Shown: in pieces, positions 49,661-56,500 of the stretch
How positions within the stretch are numbered: position 1 is the first letter of the stretch
Layout: every line of letters begins with the position of its first letter
Source of the DNA: Croceibacterium_A sp044506885
GTDB lineage: Bacteria; Pseudomonadota; Alphaproteobacteria; Sphingomonadales; Sphingomonadaceae
NCBI GenBank assembly: GCA_044506885.1
Contig: JBIQKC010000021.1
Location: 1-56,500, forward strand
Direction: 5' to 3'
DNA length: 56,500 bases
Position numbers and translations under genes: made by a program
Notes under the pieces: model-generated
What the model was told of the DNA's origin: nothing
The model's input: the letters and a program-made list of their open reading frames with translations, nothing else
Databases searched by the model: none

Positions 49661-52324
49661 ATGCACTCGACCAACGATATTCGCCGGACGTTTCTCGACT
49701 ACTTCGCCGCCAACGACCATGTCGTGCGGCCGTCGGCTCCGCTCGTGCCCTACAACGATCCGACGCTGATGTTCGTCAACGCGGGCATGGTGCCGTTCAA
49801 GAACGTCTTCACCGGCCTCGAAGCGCCGCCCGCGCCGCGCGCCGTCAGCAGCCAGAAATGCGTGCGCGCCGGGGGCAAGCACAACGATCTCGACAACGTC
49901 GGCTACACCGCGCGCCACCTGACGCTGTTCGAGATGCTCGGCAACTTCAGCTTCGGCGACTATTTCAAGGAGCGCGCGATCGAGCTGGCCTGGGGGCTGG
50001 TCACGCGCGAACTCGGGCTTCCCGCCGACCGGTTGACCGTCACCGTCTATCACACCGACGACGATGCCTGGAACCTGTGGAAGCGTATTGCCGGCCTGCC
50101 GGACGAGCGGATCATCCGCATCGCCACGAAGGACAACTTCTGGGCCATGGGCTCGGACGGTCCGTGCGGCCCGTGTTCGGAGATATTCTGGGATCACGGA
50201 CCAGACGTGCCCGGCGGTCCGCCCGGATCGCCGGACGAGGACGGCGACCGGTTCGTCGAGATCTGGAACCTCGTGTTCATGCAGTACATGCAGGAAAGCG
50301 ACCGGATCGTCGGCGACCTGCCGAAGCCGAGCATCGATACCGGCATGGGGCTGGAGCGTATCGCCACCGTGCTCCAGGGCGTCCACAGCGTCTATGAGAC
50401 CGATACGTTCCGCCACCTGATCGAGGCGAGCGAGAGCCTGACCGGCACGCGCGCGGAGGGCGAGCGGCGCGCGAGCCACCAGGTGATCGCGGATCACCTG
50501 CGCTCGACCAGCTTCCTGATCGCCGACGGCGTGCTGCCCGCGAACGAGGGGCGCGGTTATGTGCTGCGGCGGATCATGCGCCGCGCCATGCGCCATGCCC
50601 ACCTGCTCGGCGCGAAGGATCCGTTGATGCATCGCCTGGTGCCGGCGCTGGTGCAGGAAATGGGGCAGGCCTATCCCGAACTGCCGCGCGCGCAGGCGTT
50701 GATCGGGGAAGTGCTGGAGCGCGAGGAAACCCGTTTCCGCCAGACGCTCAGCAACGGGTTGCGGCTGCTCGACGAAGCGACGACCGGGCTGGGCGAGGGC
50801 GCGAGCCTGCCCGGCGAAACGGCGTTCAAGCTCTATGACACTTACGGCTTCCCCTACGATCTGACCGAAGACGCATTGCGCGTGCGGGGCATCGGCGTGG
50901 ACCGCGCCGGGTTCGACGCCGCGATGGCGAAGCAGAAGGCGGCGGCGCGCGCGGCGTGGAAAGGATCCGGCGCGGCGGCCGAAGGCGAAGTCTGGTTCGA
51001 CATCGCCGAGCGCGAAGGCGCGACCGAGTTCACCGGCTATGCCTCGGCCGAAGGCGACGGCCGGGTAGTCGCGCTGGTGGTGGACGGCAAGGAGGCGCGC
51101 GAGGCGGGCGAGGGCGCCGAAGTGGTCGTGCTCACCAACCAGACGCCGTTCTATGGCGAAAGCGGCGGCCAGATCGGCGATACCGGCGCGATCACTACGG
51201 CGGACGGGCTGCGCATCGAAGTGACCGACACCTCGAAGCCGCTCGGCCGCCTGCACGCGCACCACGGCACCGTCGCCAGCGGGCGGATTGCGGTGGGCGA
51301 TACGGTGCATCTGACTATCGACGCCGACCGGCGCGACCGGGTGCGCGCCAACCATTCCGCCACGCACCTGCTGCACGCGGCGCTGCGCAACCGGCTGGGC
51401 GATCATGTGACGCAGAAGGGCTCGCTGGTGGCCGAGGACCGGCTGCGGTTCGATTTTTCGCACCTCAAGCCGCTGACGGCGGAGGAAATCGCCGACATCG
51501 AAGCGGAAGTAAACGCGGAGATCCGCCACAACGCCGAAGTCGGCACGCGGCTGATGAGCCCCGACGACGCGATCGCCGCCGGGGCGATGGCGCTGTTCGG
51601 CGAGAAGTATGGCGAGGAAGTGCGCGTGCTGTCGATGGGGCGCGGCGACTGGAACGGTTCGGGCAAGAGCTATTCGGTCGAGCTGTGCGGCGGCACCCAC
51701 GTGCGCGCGACGGGCGACATCGGCCTGTTCCGCATCGTTTCGGAAAGCGCCGTCAGTTCGGGCGTGCGCCGCATCGAGGCGCTGACGGGCGAGGCGGCGC
51801 GGCAGTGGGTCGTGCGGCGCGAGGATGCGCTCAAATCGGTCGCCGCCGCGCTCAGGACCGCGCCCGAGGAGGTCGAAGGGCGTGTGCTCACGCTCCTCGA
51901 CGAGCGCAAACGGCTGGAGCGGGAGCTTGCGGAAGCGAAGAAGCAGATCGCGCTCGGCGGCGGCGGGGCCGGAGCGGCTCCGGCGGCGGCCGACGAGGAC
52001 GTGGGCGGGGTGAAGTTCTCCGGCCAGGTCATTCAGGGGCTCGAAGCCAAGGCCCTGCGCGGGTTGCTCGACGAGGCCAAGCAGCGGCTGGGATCGGGCG
52101 TGGCCGCCATTGCGGCGGTCAACGACGGGCGTGCGGCCTTCGCCGTGGCGGTGACCGACGACCTTGTTGGCCGCTTCAGCGCGGTCGAGCTGGTGCAGGC
52201 CGGCGTGGCCGCGCTCGGCGGCAAGGGCGGGGGCGGACGTCCCGACATGGCGCAGGGCGGAGGGCCCGACGGCGCGAAGGCGGGCGAAGCTATCGAGGCG
52301 GTGCGAGCGGCTTTGGCGGCCTGA
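49661..52324 (+). CDS. alaS: Alanyl-tRNA synthetase
   Basis: Charges tRNA-Ala and edits misacylated Ser/Gly. The 887-residue protein has the class II start STNDIRRTFLDYFAANDH, NDPTLMFVNAGMVPFKNVF, and MLGNFSFGDYFKE; the editing domain has RVRANHSATHLLHAALR, and the zinc-binding end includes VELCGGTHV. The C-terminal C-Ala domain follows (KFSGQVIQGLEAKALRGLLDEAK, then GGKGGGGRPDMAQGGGPDG). The recA-alaS neighbourhood is normal for the group. Confidence 0.97.
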   Translation: MHSTNDIRRTFLDYFAANDHVVRPSAPLVPYNDPTLMFVNAGMVPFKNVFTGLEAPPAPRAVSSQKCVRAGGKHNDLDNVGYTARHLTLFEMLGNFSFGDYFKERAIELAWGLVTRELGLPADRLTVTVYHTDDDAWNLWKRIAGLPDERIIRIATKDNFWAMGSDGPCGPCSEIFWDHGPDVPGGPPGSPDEDGDRFVEIWNLVFMQYMQESDRIVGDLPKPSIDTGMGLERIATVLQGVHSVYETDTFRHLIEASESLTGTRAEGERRASHQVIADHLRSTSFLIADGVLPANEGRGYVLRRIMRRAMRHAHLLGAKDPLMHRLVPALVQEMGQAYPELPRAQALIGEVLEREETRFRQTLSNGLRLLDEATTGLGEGASLPGETAFKLYDTYGFPYDLTEDALRVRGIGVDRAGFDAAMAKQKAAARAAWKGSGAAAEGEVWFDIAEREGATEFTGYASAEGDGRVVALVVDGKEAREAGEGAEVVVLTNQTPFYGESGGQIGDTGAITTADGLRIEVTDTSKPLGRLHAHHGTVASGRIAVGDTVHLTIDADRRDRVRANHSATHLLHAALRNRLGDHVTQKGSLVAEDRLRFDFSHLKPLTAEEIADIEAEVNAEIRHNAEVGTRLMSPDDAIAAGAMALFGEKYGEEVRVLSMGRGDWNGSGKSYSVELCGGTHVRATGDIGLFRIVSESAVSSGVRRIEALTGEAARQWVVRREDALKSVAAALRTAPEEVEGRVLTLLDERKRLERELAEAKKQIALGGGGAGAAPAAADEDVGGVKFSGQVIQGLEAKALRGLLDEAKQRLGSGVAAIAAVNDGRAAFAVAVTDDLVGRFSAVELVQAGVAALGGKGGGGRPDMAQGGGPDGAKAGEAIEAVRAALAA

Positions 52325-52341
52325 ACAACGGAGGTGTCGCG

Positions 52342-52815
52342 ATGAAGGTTGCGCTCTGGTTTCTGCCCGCGCTGCTGATCGCTTCGCCGCTTGCCGCGCA
52401 GGAAACGCGCGCCGAACTGCCGGGCTGGATGGCCGGGTGCTGGGAGATGCGTGACGGGGAGCGATGGGCGGAGGAGTGCTGGACCGTTCCGCGCGGCGGC
52501 ATGATGATGGGCAGCGGGCGCACGGGTGTTGGCGACACGGTTCGCAGCTGGGAATTCATGCGCATCGCGGCCGACGAGCCGAACGGCGATGGACCTGTGC
52601 TCCGAATGGCGTTTGCGGCCTCGCCCGGCGGACGGGGCTGGACCACATTCGGCTGGTCGCCTTCCGCCGAGGAAGGAGTGACTTTCTTCAACGCCGCCAA
52701 CGATTTCCCGCAGCGTGTTCGCTACTGGCTCGAAGACGGCAAGCTCAACGCGGAGATTGCGCTGGAAGACGGCGGCAATGCGATGCGCTGGACTTTCAGC
52801 CGTATGGGCGGCTGA
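52342..52815 (+). CDS. Exported DUF6265 family protein
   Basis: A 157-residue protein with a Sec signal (MKVALWFLPALLIASPLAAQ) and a lipocalin-like DUF6265 domain: LPGWMAGCWEMRDGERWAEE, TVPRGGMMMGSGRT, SWEFMRIA, and ANDFPQRVRYWLEDG. Function unknown. GGAGG lies 8 bp before the ATG. It is 17 bp after alaS and probably co-transcribed. Below the usual length of large families but complete. Confidence 0.8.
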   Translation: MKVALWFLPALLIASPLAAQETRAELPGWMAGCWEMRDGERWAEECWTVPRGGMMMGSGRTGVGDTVRSWEFMRIAADEPNGDGPVLRMAFAASPGGRGWTTFGWSPSAEEGVTFFNAANDFPQRVRYWLEDGKLNAEIALEDGGNAMRWTFSRMGG

Positions 52816-52827
52816 GGAGGCGGCCGA

Positions 52828-53085
52828 TCAGCCTTCCACGTGTTCCGCGAGGACGGTGAGGCCCGAGGCGCTGACTTCGGCGAAGCCGCCGCGCACCTGG
52901 ATCTCCTCCGGCGCCGCGCCTTCCGTCTTGTAGACCTTCACCGCGCCGTCGCGGACCGACGACATCAGCGGCGCGTGCCCTTCCAGCACGCCGAATTCCC
53001 CTTCGGTTCCGGGGACGACCACCATGTGGACGTCCTCCGAACGGACGAGCTTCGCCGGGGTCACGAGTTCGAAGTGCAGCGGCAT
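52828..53085 (-). CDS. atpC: F1F0 ATP synthase epsilon subunit, short form
   Basis: Central-stalk subunit of F1. At 85 residues it holds the N-terminal beta-sandwich (LHFELVTPAKLVRSEDVHMV, GTEGEFGVLEGHAPLMSSV, GGFAEVSASGLTVLAEHVEG) and lacks the C-terminal helical hairpin that inhibits ATP hydrolysis in E. coli. Short epsilon subunits are known in Alphaproteobacteria, where a separate zeta protein can inhibit. It is the last gene of the atp cluster, separated from atpD by a repeat. Confidence 0.93.
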   Translation of the reverse strand: MPLHFELVTPAKLVRSEDVHMVVVPGTEGEFGVLEGHAPLMSSVRDGAVKVYKTEGAAPEEIQVRGGFAEVSASGLTVLAEHVEG

Positions 53086-53096
53086 TCCGGTTCTCC

Positions 53097-53187
53097 CCCC
53101 TCCCGCTTGCGGGAGGGGCAGGGGGTGGGTCTGTGACTTCGAGGCGGGAGCGAGCCCGCCCCTGACCCCTCCCGCACGCGGGAGGGG
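53097..53187. repeat. Double-palindrome repeat between atpD and atpC
   Basis: Two near-identical palindromes, CCCCTCCCGCTTGCGGGAGG (from 53097) and CCCCTCCCGCACGCGGGAGG (from 53166), flank about 45 bp with GGGGTGGG and GCCCGCCCC patches. The two ends are in inverted orientation to each other, so the whole forms a larger hairpin. It lies inside the operon, in the atpD-atpC transcript, and looks like a third family of interspersed repeats. Confidence 0.8.
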
Positions 53188-53197
53188 AAAACTGGCA

Positions 53198-54655
53198 TCA
53201 GGCCTCGTCGGCCAGCTTCTTGGCCTTCTCGACCGCCTCCTCGATGCCGCCGACCATGTAGAACGCGGCTTCGGGCAAGTGGTCGTATTCGCCTTCCACG
53301 ACCGCCTTGAAGCTGGCGACCGTGTCTTCGACCTGCACGAACTTGCCGGGGATGTTGGTGAACACCTCCGCGACGTGGAACGGCTGGCTGAGGAAGCGCT
53401 GGATCTTGCGCGCGCGGGCGACGGTCAGCTTATCCTCTTCCGAAAGCTCGTCCATGCCCAGGATGGCGATGATGTCCTGTAGCGACTTGTATTTCTGGAG
53501 CGTTTCCTGGACGCGGCGGGCGACCTGATAGTGCTCCTCGCCGACGACCGCCGGAGTCAGGACGCGGCTGGTCGAATCGAGCGGGTCCACCGCCGGATAG
53601 ATGCCGAGCTCCGAAATCGCGCGGCTGAGCGTGGTGGTTGCGTCGAGGTGGGCGAACGAGGTCGCCGGGGCCGGGTCGGTCAAGTCGTCCGCCGGGACGT
53701 AGATCGCCTGCACCGAGGTAATCGAGCCCTTGGTGGTGGAGGTGATGCGTTCCTGCAACGCGCCCATGTCGGTGGCGAGCGTCGGCTGATAGCCCACCGC
53801 CGAAGGGATGCGGCCGAGGAGCGCCGACACTTCCGATCCGGCTTGCGTGAAGCGGAAGATGTTGTCGACGAAGAACAGCACGTCCTGCCCTTCCTGATCG
53901 CGGAAGTATTCCGCCATCGTCAGGCCGGACAGCGCGACGCGGGCGCGGGCGCCCGGCGGCTCGTTCATCTGGCCGAACACCAGCGCCACCTTGGAGCCGT
54001 CGGGCGTGGGGTTGCCGTCGGCGTCCTTGGCGATGACGCCGGCGTCGAGGAATTCGTGATAGAGGTCGTTCCCTTCGCGGGTGCGCTCACCCACGCCGGC
54101 GAAGACCGACACGCCGCCGTGGCCCTTGGCGATGTTGTTGATCAGTTCCTGGATCAGCACCGTCTTGCCCACGCCGGCGCCGCCGAACAGGCCGATCTTG
54201 CCGCCCTTGGCGTAAGGCGCGAGCAGGTCGATGACCTTGATGCCGGTGACGAGGATGCTCGCCTCGGTCGACTGGTCGACGAACAGCGGAGCCTCGGCAT
54301 GGATCGGCGCGCGCTGATCGGCGTTGACCGGGCCGCGCTCGTCGATCGGCTCGCCGATCACGTTGACGATGCGGCCGAGCGTGTTCGGGCCGACCGGCAC
54401 CGAGATCTGCGCGCCGGTGTTGACCACCTTCTGGCCGCGGGTGAGACCCTCGGTCGCGTCCATCGCGATCGTGCGCACGGTGTTTTCGCCGAGGTGCTGC
54501 GCGACCTCGAGCACCAGCCGGTTGCCGTTGTTGTCGGTCTCCAGCGCGGTGAGGATCGGCGGCAGGTCGCCTTCGAAGGCGACGTCGACGACGGCGCCGA
54601 TGACCTGGGCGACAGTGCCTTCGGTCGTCTTGTTGAGCACGGGAGCGGTGGCCAT
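53198..54655 (-). CDS. atpD: F1F0 ATP synthase beta subunit
   Basis: Catalytic subunit of F1. The 485-residue protein has GGAGVGKTVLIQELINN (Walker A), VFGQMNEPPGARARVALSGL, FFVDNIFRFTQAGSEVSALL (Walker B region), and VPADDLTDPAPATSFAHLDA. The N-terminus carries a short extension (MATAPVLNKTTEGTVAQVIG). It is followed by the double-palindrome repeat and atpC. The lipoprotein gene lies 25 bp upstream. Confidence 0.98.
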   Translation of the reverse strand: MATAPVLNKTTEGTVAQVIGAVVDVAFEGDLPPILTALETDNNGNRLVLEVAQHLGENTVRTIAMDATEGLTRGQKVVNTGAQISVPVGPNTLGRIVNVIGEPIDERGPVNADQRAPIHAEAPLFVDQSTEASILVTGIKVIDLLAPYAKGGKIGLFGGAGVGKTVLIQELINNIAKGHGGVSVFAGVGERTREGNDLYHEFLDAGVIAKDADGNPTPDGSKVALVFGQMNEPPGARARVALSGLTMAEYFRDQEGQDVLFFVDNIFRFTQAGSEVSALLGRIPSAVGYQPTLATDMGALQERITSTTKGSITSVQAIYVPADDLTDPAPATSFAHLDATTTLSRAISELGIYPAVDPLDSTSRVLTPAVVGEEHYQVARRVQETLQKYKSLQDIIAILGMDELSEEDKLTVARARKIQRFLSQPFHVAEVFTNIPGKFVQVEDTVASFKAVVEGEYDHLPEAAFYMVGGIEEAVEKAKKLADEA

Positions 54656-54680
54656 GGTTGCTGGTCCTGAGGTCTAGTGT

Positions 54681-55034
54681 TTAGGCCGCGTCGGCGGCGC
54701 AGATCTTCTCGGGTTCGGCGAGGACCCACTTGCCATCGCCGGGAAGGAGTTCGGCCTTGTTGCGCCGGTACTCGTCCTTGCCGAGGCCGTAGTCGCAGAG
54801 GAAGCCCTCTTCGCCCATGCCCTTCGACTTGCACAGCGAGGTGCTTACCGCGAGCGCGCCGGGGCAGCCTTCGGCATAGGCGGCGGCGAACGCGGCCTCA
54901 TCCGGCGGCGGCATGGTCGGCTCGACCGGCGGGGCGACCACGGCCGTGGTTTCGACCGGCGCGGGCTCGGCAGTCTCGGGGGAATTGCATGCAGCGAGCG
55001 CGGCGAGCGTCGCACATACCAGTATCTTCCGCAT
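54681..55034 (-). CDS. Small lipoprotein encoded inside the atp operon, unknown function
   Basis: A 117-residue protein with a lipoprotein signal (MRKILVCATLAALAAC, lipobox LAAC with Cys16), a Pro/Glu/Thr/Ala-rich linker (about 20-45), and a compact C-terminal domain with several cysteines (GCPGALAVSTSLCKSKGMGE, FLCDYG, EKICAADAA). I know no family. It sits between atpG and atpD, on the same strand, with gaps of 25 bp on both sides, so it should be co-transcribed. Four cysteines in the mature part could form disulfides. Confidence 0.7.
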   Translation of the reverse strand: MRKILVCATLAALAACNSPETAEPAPVETTAVVAPPVEPTMPPPDEAAFAAAYAEGCPGALAVSTSLCKSKGMGEEGFLCDYGLGKDEYRRNKAELLPGDGKWVLAEPEKICAADAA

Positions 55035-55059
55035 TGGGTCTTGGCTCCGTTAAATGTTG

Positions 55060-55944
55060 CTACAGCGCCTCGGCGCCGGCGATGATTTCGATGAGTTCGG
55101 TGGTGATCGCGGCCTGACGGCTGCGGTTGTACTGGATGGTCAGCTTGTTGATCAGTTCGCCGGCGTTGCGCGTGGCGTTGTCCATCGCGGTCATCGACGC
55201 GCCCTGTTCGCTGGCCTGGTTTTCCAGCAATGCGCCGAAGAGCTGGGTCTTCAGGTAGCGCGGCAGCAGCTCGGCAAGGATTTCCTCCTCGTCGGGCTCG
55301 TACTCGACCGCGGCCTGGCTCGCTTCCACGGCTTCTGGGGCCGGCACCGGGATGATCTGGAGCCGGGTCGGCTCCTGCGTCAGCGCGGACTTGAAGCGCG
55401 AGAAGAACAGGTGGGCGACGTCGAACTTGCCCGCCTCGTACATCTCGGTCAGCTCGGCGGCGATACGCTCGGCCTCGGCGAAGCCCGGCTCGCGCACTTC
55501 GGTGGTGTCGAACATATGCGCGATGTTGTCGGGCCACGCGCGGCGGATCGGCGCGCGGCCCTTGCGGCCGACCAGGTAGAAATCGACCTGCTTCCCTTCG
55601 GCGCGCAGCTCCGCCGCCTTGGCCAGCGCGGCGCGGACGATGTTGGAGTTGAACGCGCCGGCAAGCCCCTTGTCGGAATTGGCCACGACCAGCAGATGCT
55701 TGTGGTCCTTGCCGGTGCCGGCGAGCAGCTTCGGCGCTGCCCCAGAGTCATTGGCGCGGCCGACGACCTTCGACGCCAGCGAAGCCATGACCGCGGCCAG
55801 CCGCTCGGCGTAAGGGCGCGCCGCTTCGGCAGCCGCCTGCGCCTTGCGCAGCTTGGCCGCCGCGACCATCTGCTTGGCCTTGGTGATCTTCTGGGTCGAT
55901 TTGACCGAGTTGATCCGGCCCTTGAGTTCCTTGAGCGAGGCCAC
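55060..55944 (-). CDS. atpG: F1F0 ATP synthase gamma subunit
   Basis: Rotor shaft of F1. The 294-residue protein begins LKELKGRINSVKSTQKITKAK, contains LVVANSDKGLAGAFNSNIVR and ends with SEQGASMTAMDNATRNAGEL and IELIAGAEAL-type helices (ITTELIEIIAGAEAL). Both coiled-coil ends are present. It lies 14 bp downstream of atpA and upstream of the inserted lipoprotein gene. Confidence 0.97.
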   Translation of the reverse strand: MASLKELKGRINSVKSTQKITKAKQMVAAAKLRKAQAAAEAARPYAERLAAVMASLASKVVGRANDSGAAPKLLAGTGKDHKHLLVVANSDKGLAGAFNSNIVRAALAKAAELRAEGKQVDFYLVGRKGRAPIRRAWPDNIAHMFDTTEVREPGFAEAERIAAELTEMYEAGKFDVAHLFFSRFKSALTQEPTRLQIIPVPAPEAVEASQAAVEYEPDEEEILAELLPRYLKTQLFGALLENQASEQGASMTAMDNATRNAGELINKLTIQYNRSRQAAITTELIEIIAGAEAL

Positions 55945-55958
55945 CGGGCTTCCCTGTC

Positions 55959-56500
<542 letters not shown>

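Overview
The window is a GC-rich chromosomal segment, almost certainly from a sphingomonad (Alphaproteobacteria, Sphingomonadales). Four signs support this: a PEP-CTERM protein ending in the PEPSTWAMMLLGFGALGF-RRRR sorting tail, a CckA hybrid kinase, a perfect GTTC-N7-GTTC LexA box in front of recA, and an atp cluster that ends in a short epsilon subunit. The genes look intact and densely packed. I saw no rRNA, tRNA or CRISPR array.

Layout. 0.4-8.4 kb: DEAD-box helicase, an SRPBCC/ArsR pair behind a perfect inverted repeat, a Tat-exported aldo/keto reductase, a SnoaL-like protein, glutathione reductase, propionyl-CoA carboxylase beta and a PEP-CTERM protein. 8.8-13.5 kb: a secreted GH35-type glycosidase, a POT peptide transporter, and aroK-aroB. 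13.6-19.6 kb: a small membrane protein, a large secreted protein, xerD, accA, an M48 lipoprotein protease and an RlpA-like protein. 19.6-22.4 kb: pncC followed by an NAD+ synthetase whose N-terminus carries a helix-turn-helix domain. 22.4-30.9 kb: palindromic repeats, an HTH protein, an amidohydrolase, an aspartyl protease, a Tat-exported PhoX phosphatase, rlmN, and an outer-membrane barrel. 31.0-36.9 kb: a YqiJ/flotillin pair, a GreB-type factor, slt and dapA. 36.9-45.5 kb: an acyl-CoA-dehydrogenase-like flavoprotein, smpB coupled through a tiny ORF to DUF2062 and cckA, and two DUF4139 paralogues. 45.5-47.4 kb: a complete IS1595-family element with perfect 8-bp target duplications and passenger genes. 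47.4-56.5 kb: recA, a methyltransferase, alaS, a DUF6265 protein, and the atp operon (atpA partial, atpG, a lipoprotein gene, atpD, atpC).

Most likely novelty. (1) An HTH-NAD+ synthetase fusion lies downstream of an NMN amidase gene, with an imperfect palindrome just before its start codon; this would fit an NAD-biosynthesis enzyme that regulates its own gene. (2) The IS1595 element carries two coupled passenger genes on the strand opposite its transposase (a two-TM coiled-coil protein and a 58-residue protein overlapping the transposase end). It sits 4 bp from the recA SOS box. (3) A palindromic repeat of a family also seen at 22.7 kb lies inside the signal-peptide region of a DUF4139 gene. 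(4) A lipoprotein gene sits between atpG and atpD, and a double-palindrome repeat between atpD and atpC.

Functionally, much of the window is core biology: translation (alaS, smpB, rlmN), DNA repair and chromosome segregation (recA, xerD), cell-cycle signalling (cckA), ATP synthesis, lysine and aromatic biosynthesis (dapA, aroK, aroB), fatty-acid synthesis (accA) and cell-wall turnover (slt, rlpA-like). Small accessory insertions lie between conserved blocks. Start codons were moved from the longest ORF to the position favoured by family alignment, signal peptide or Shine-Dalgarno (SD) sequence where noted.
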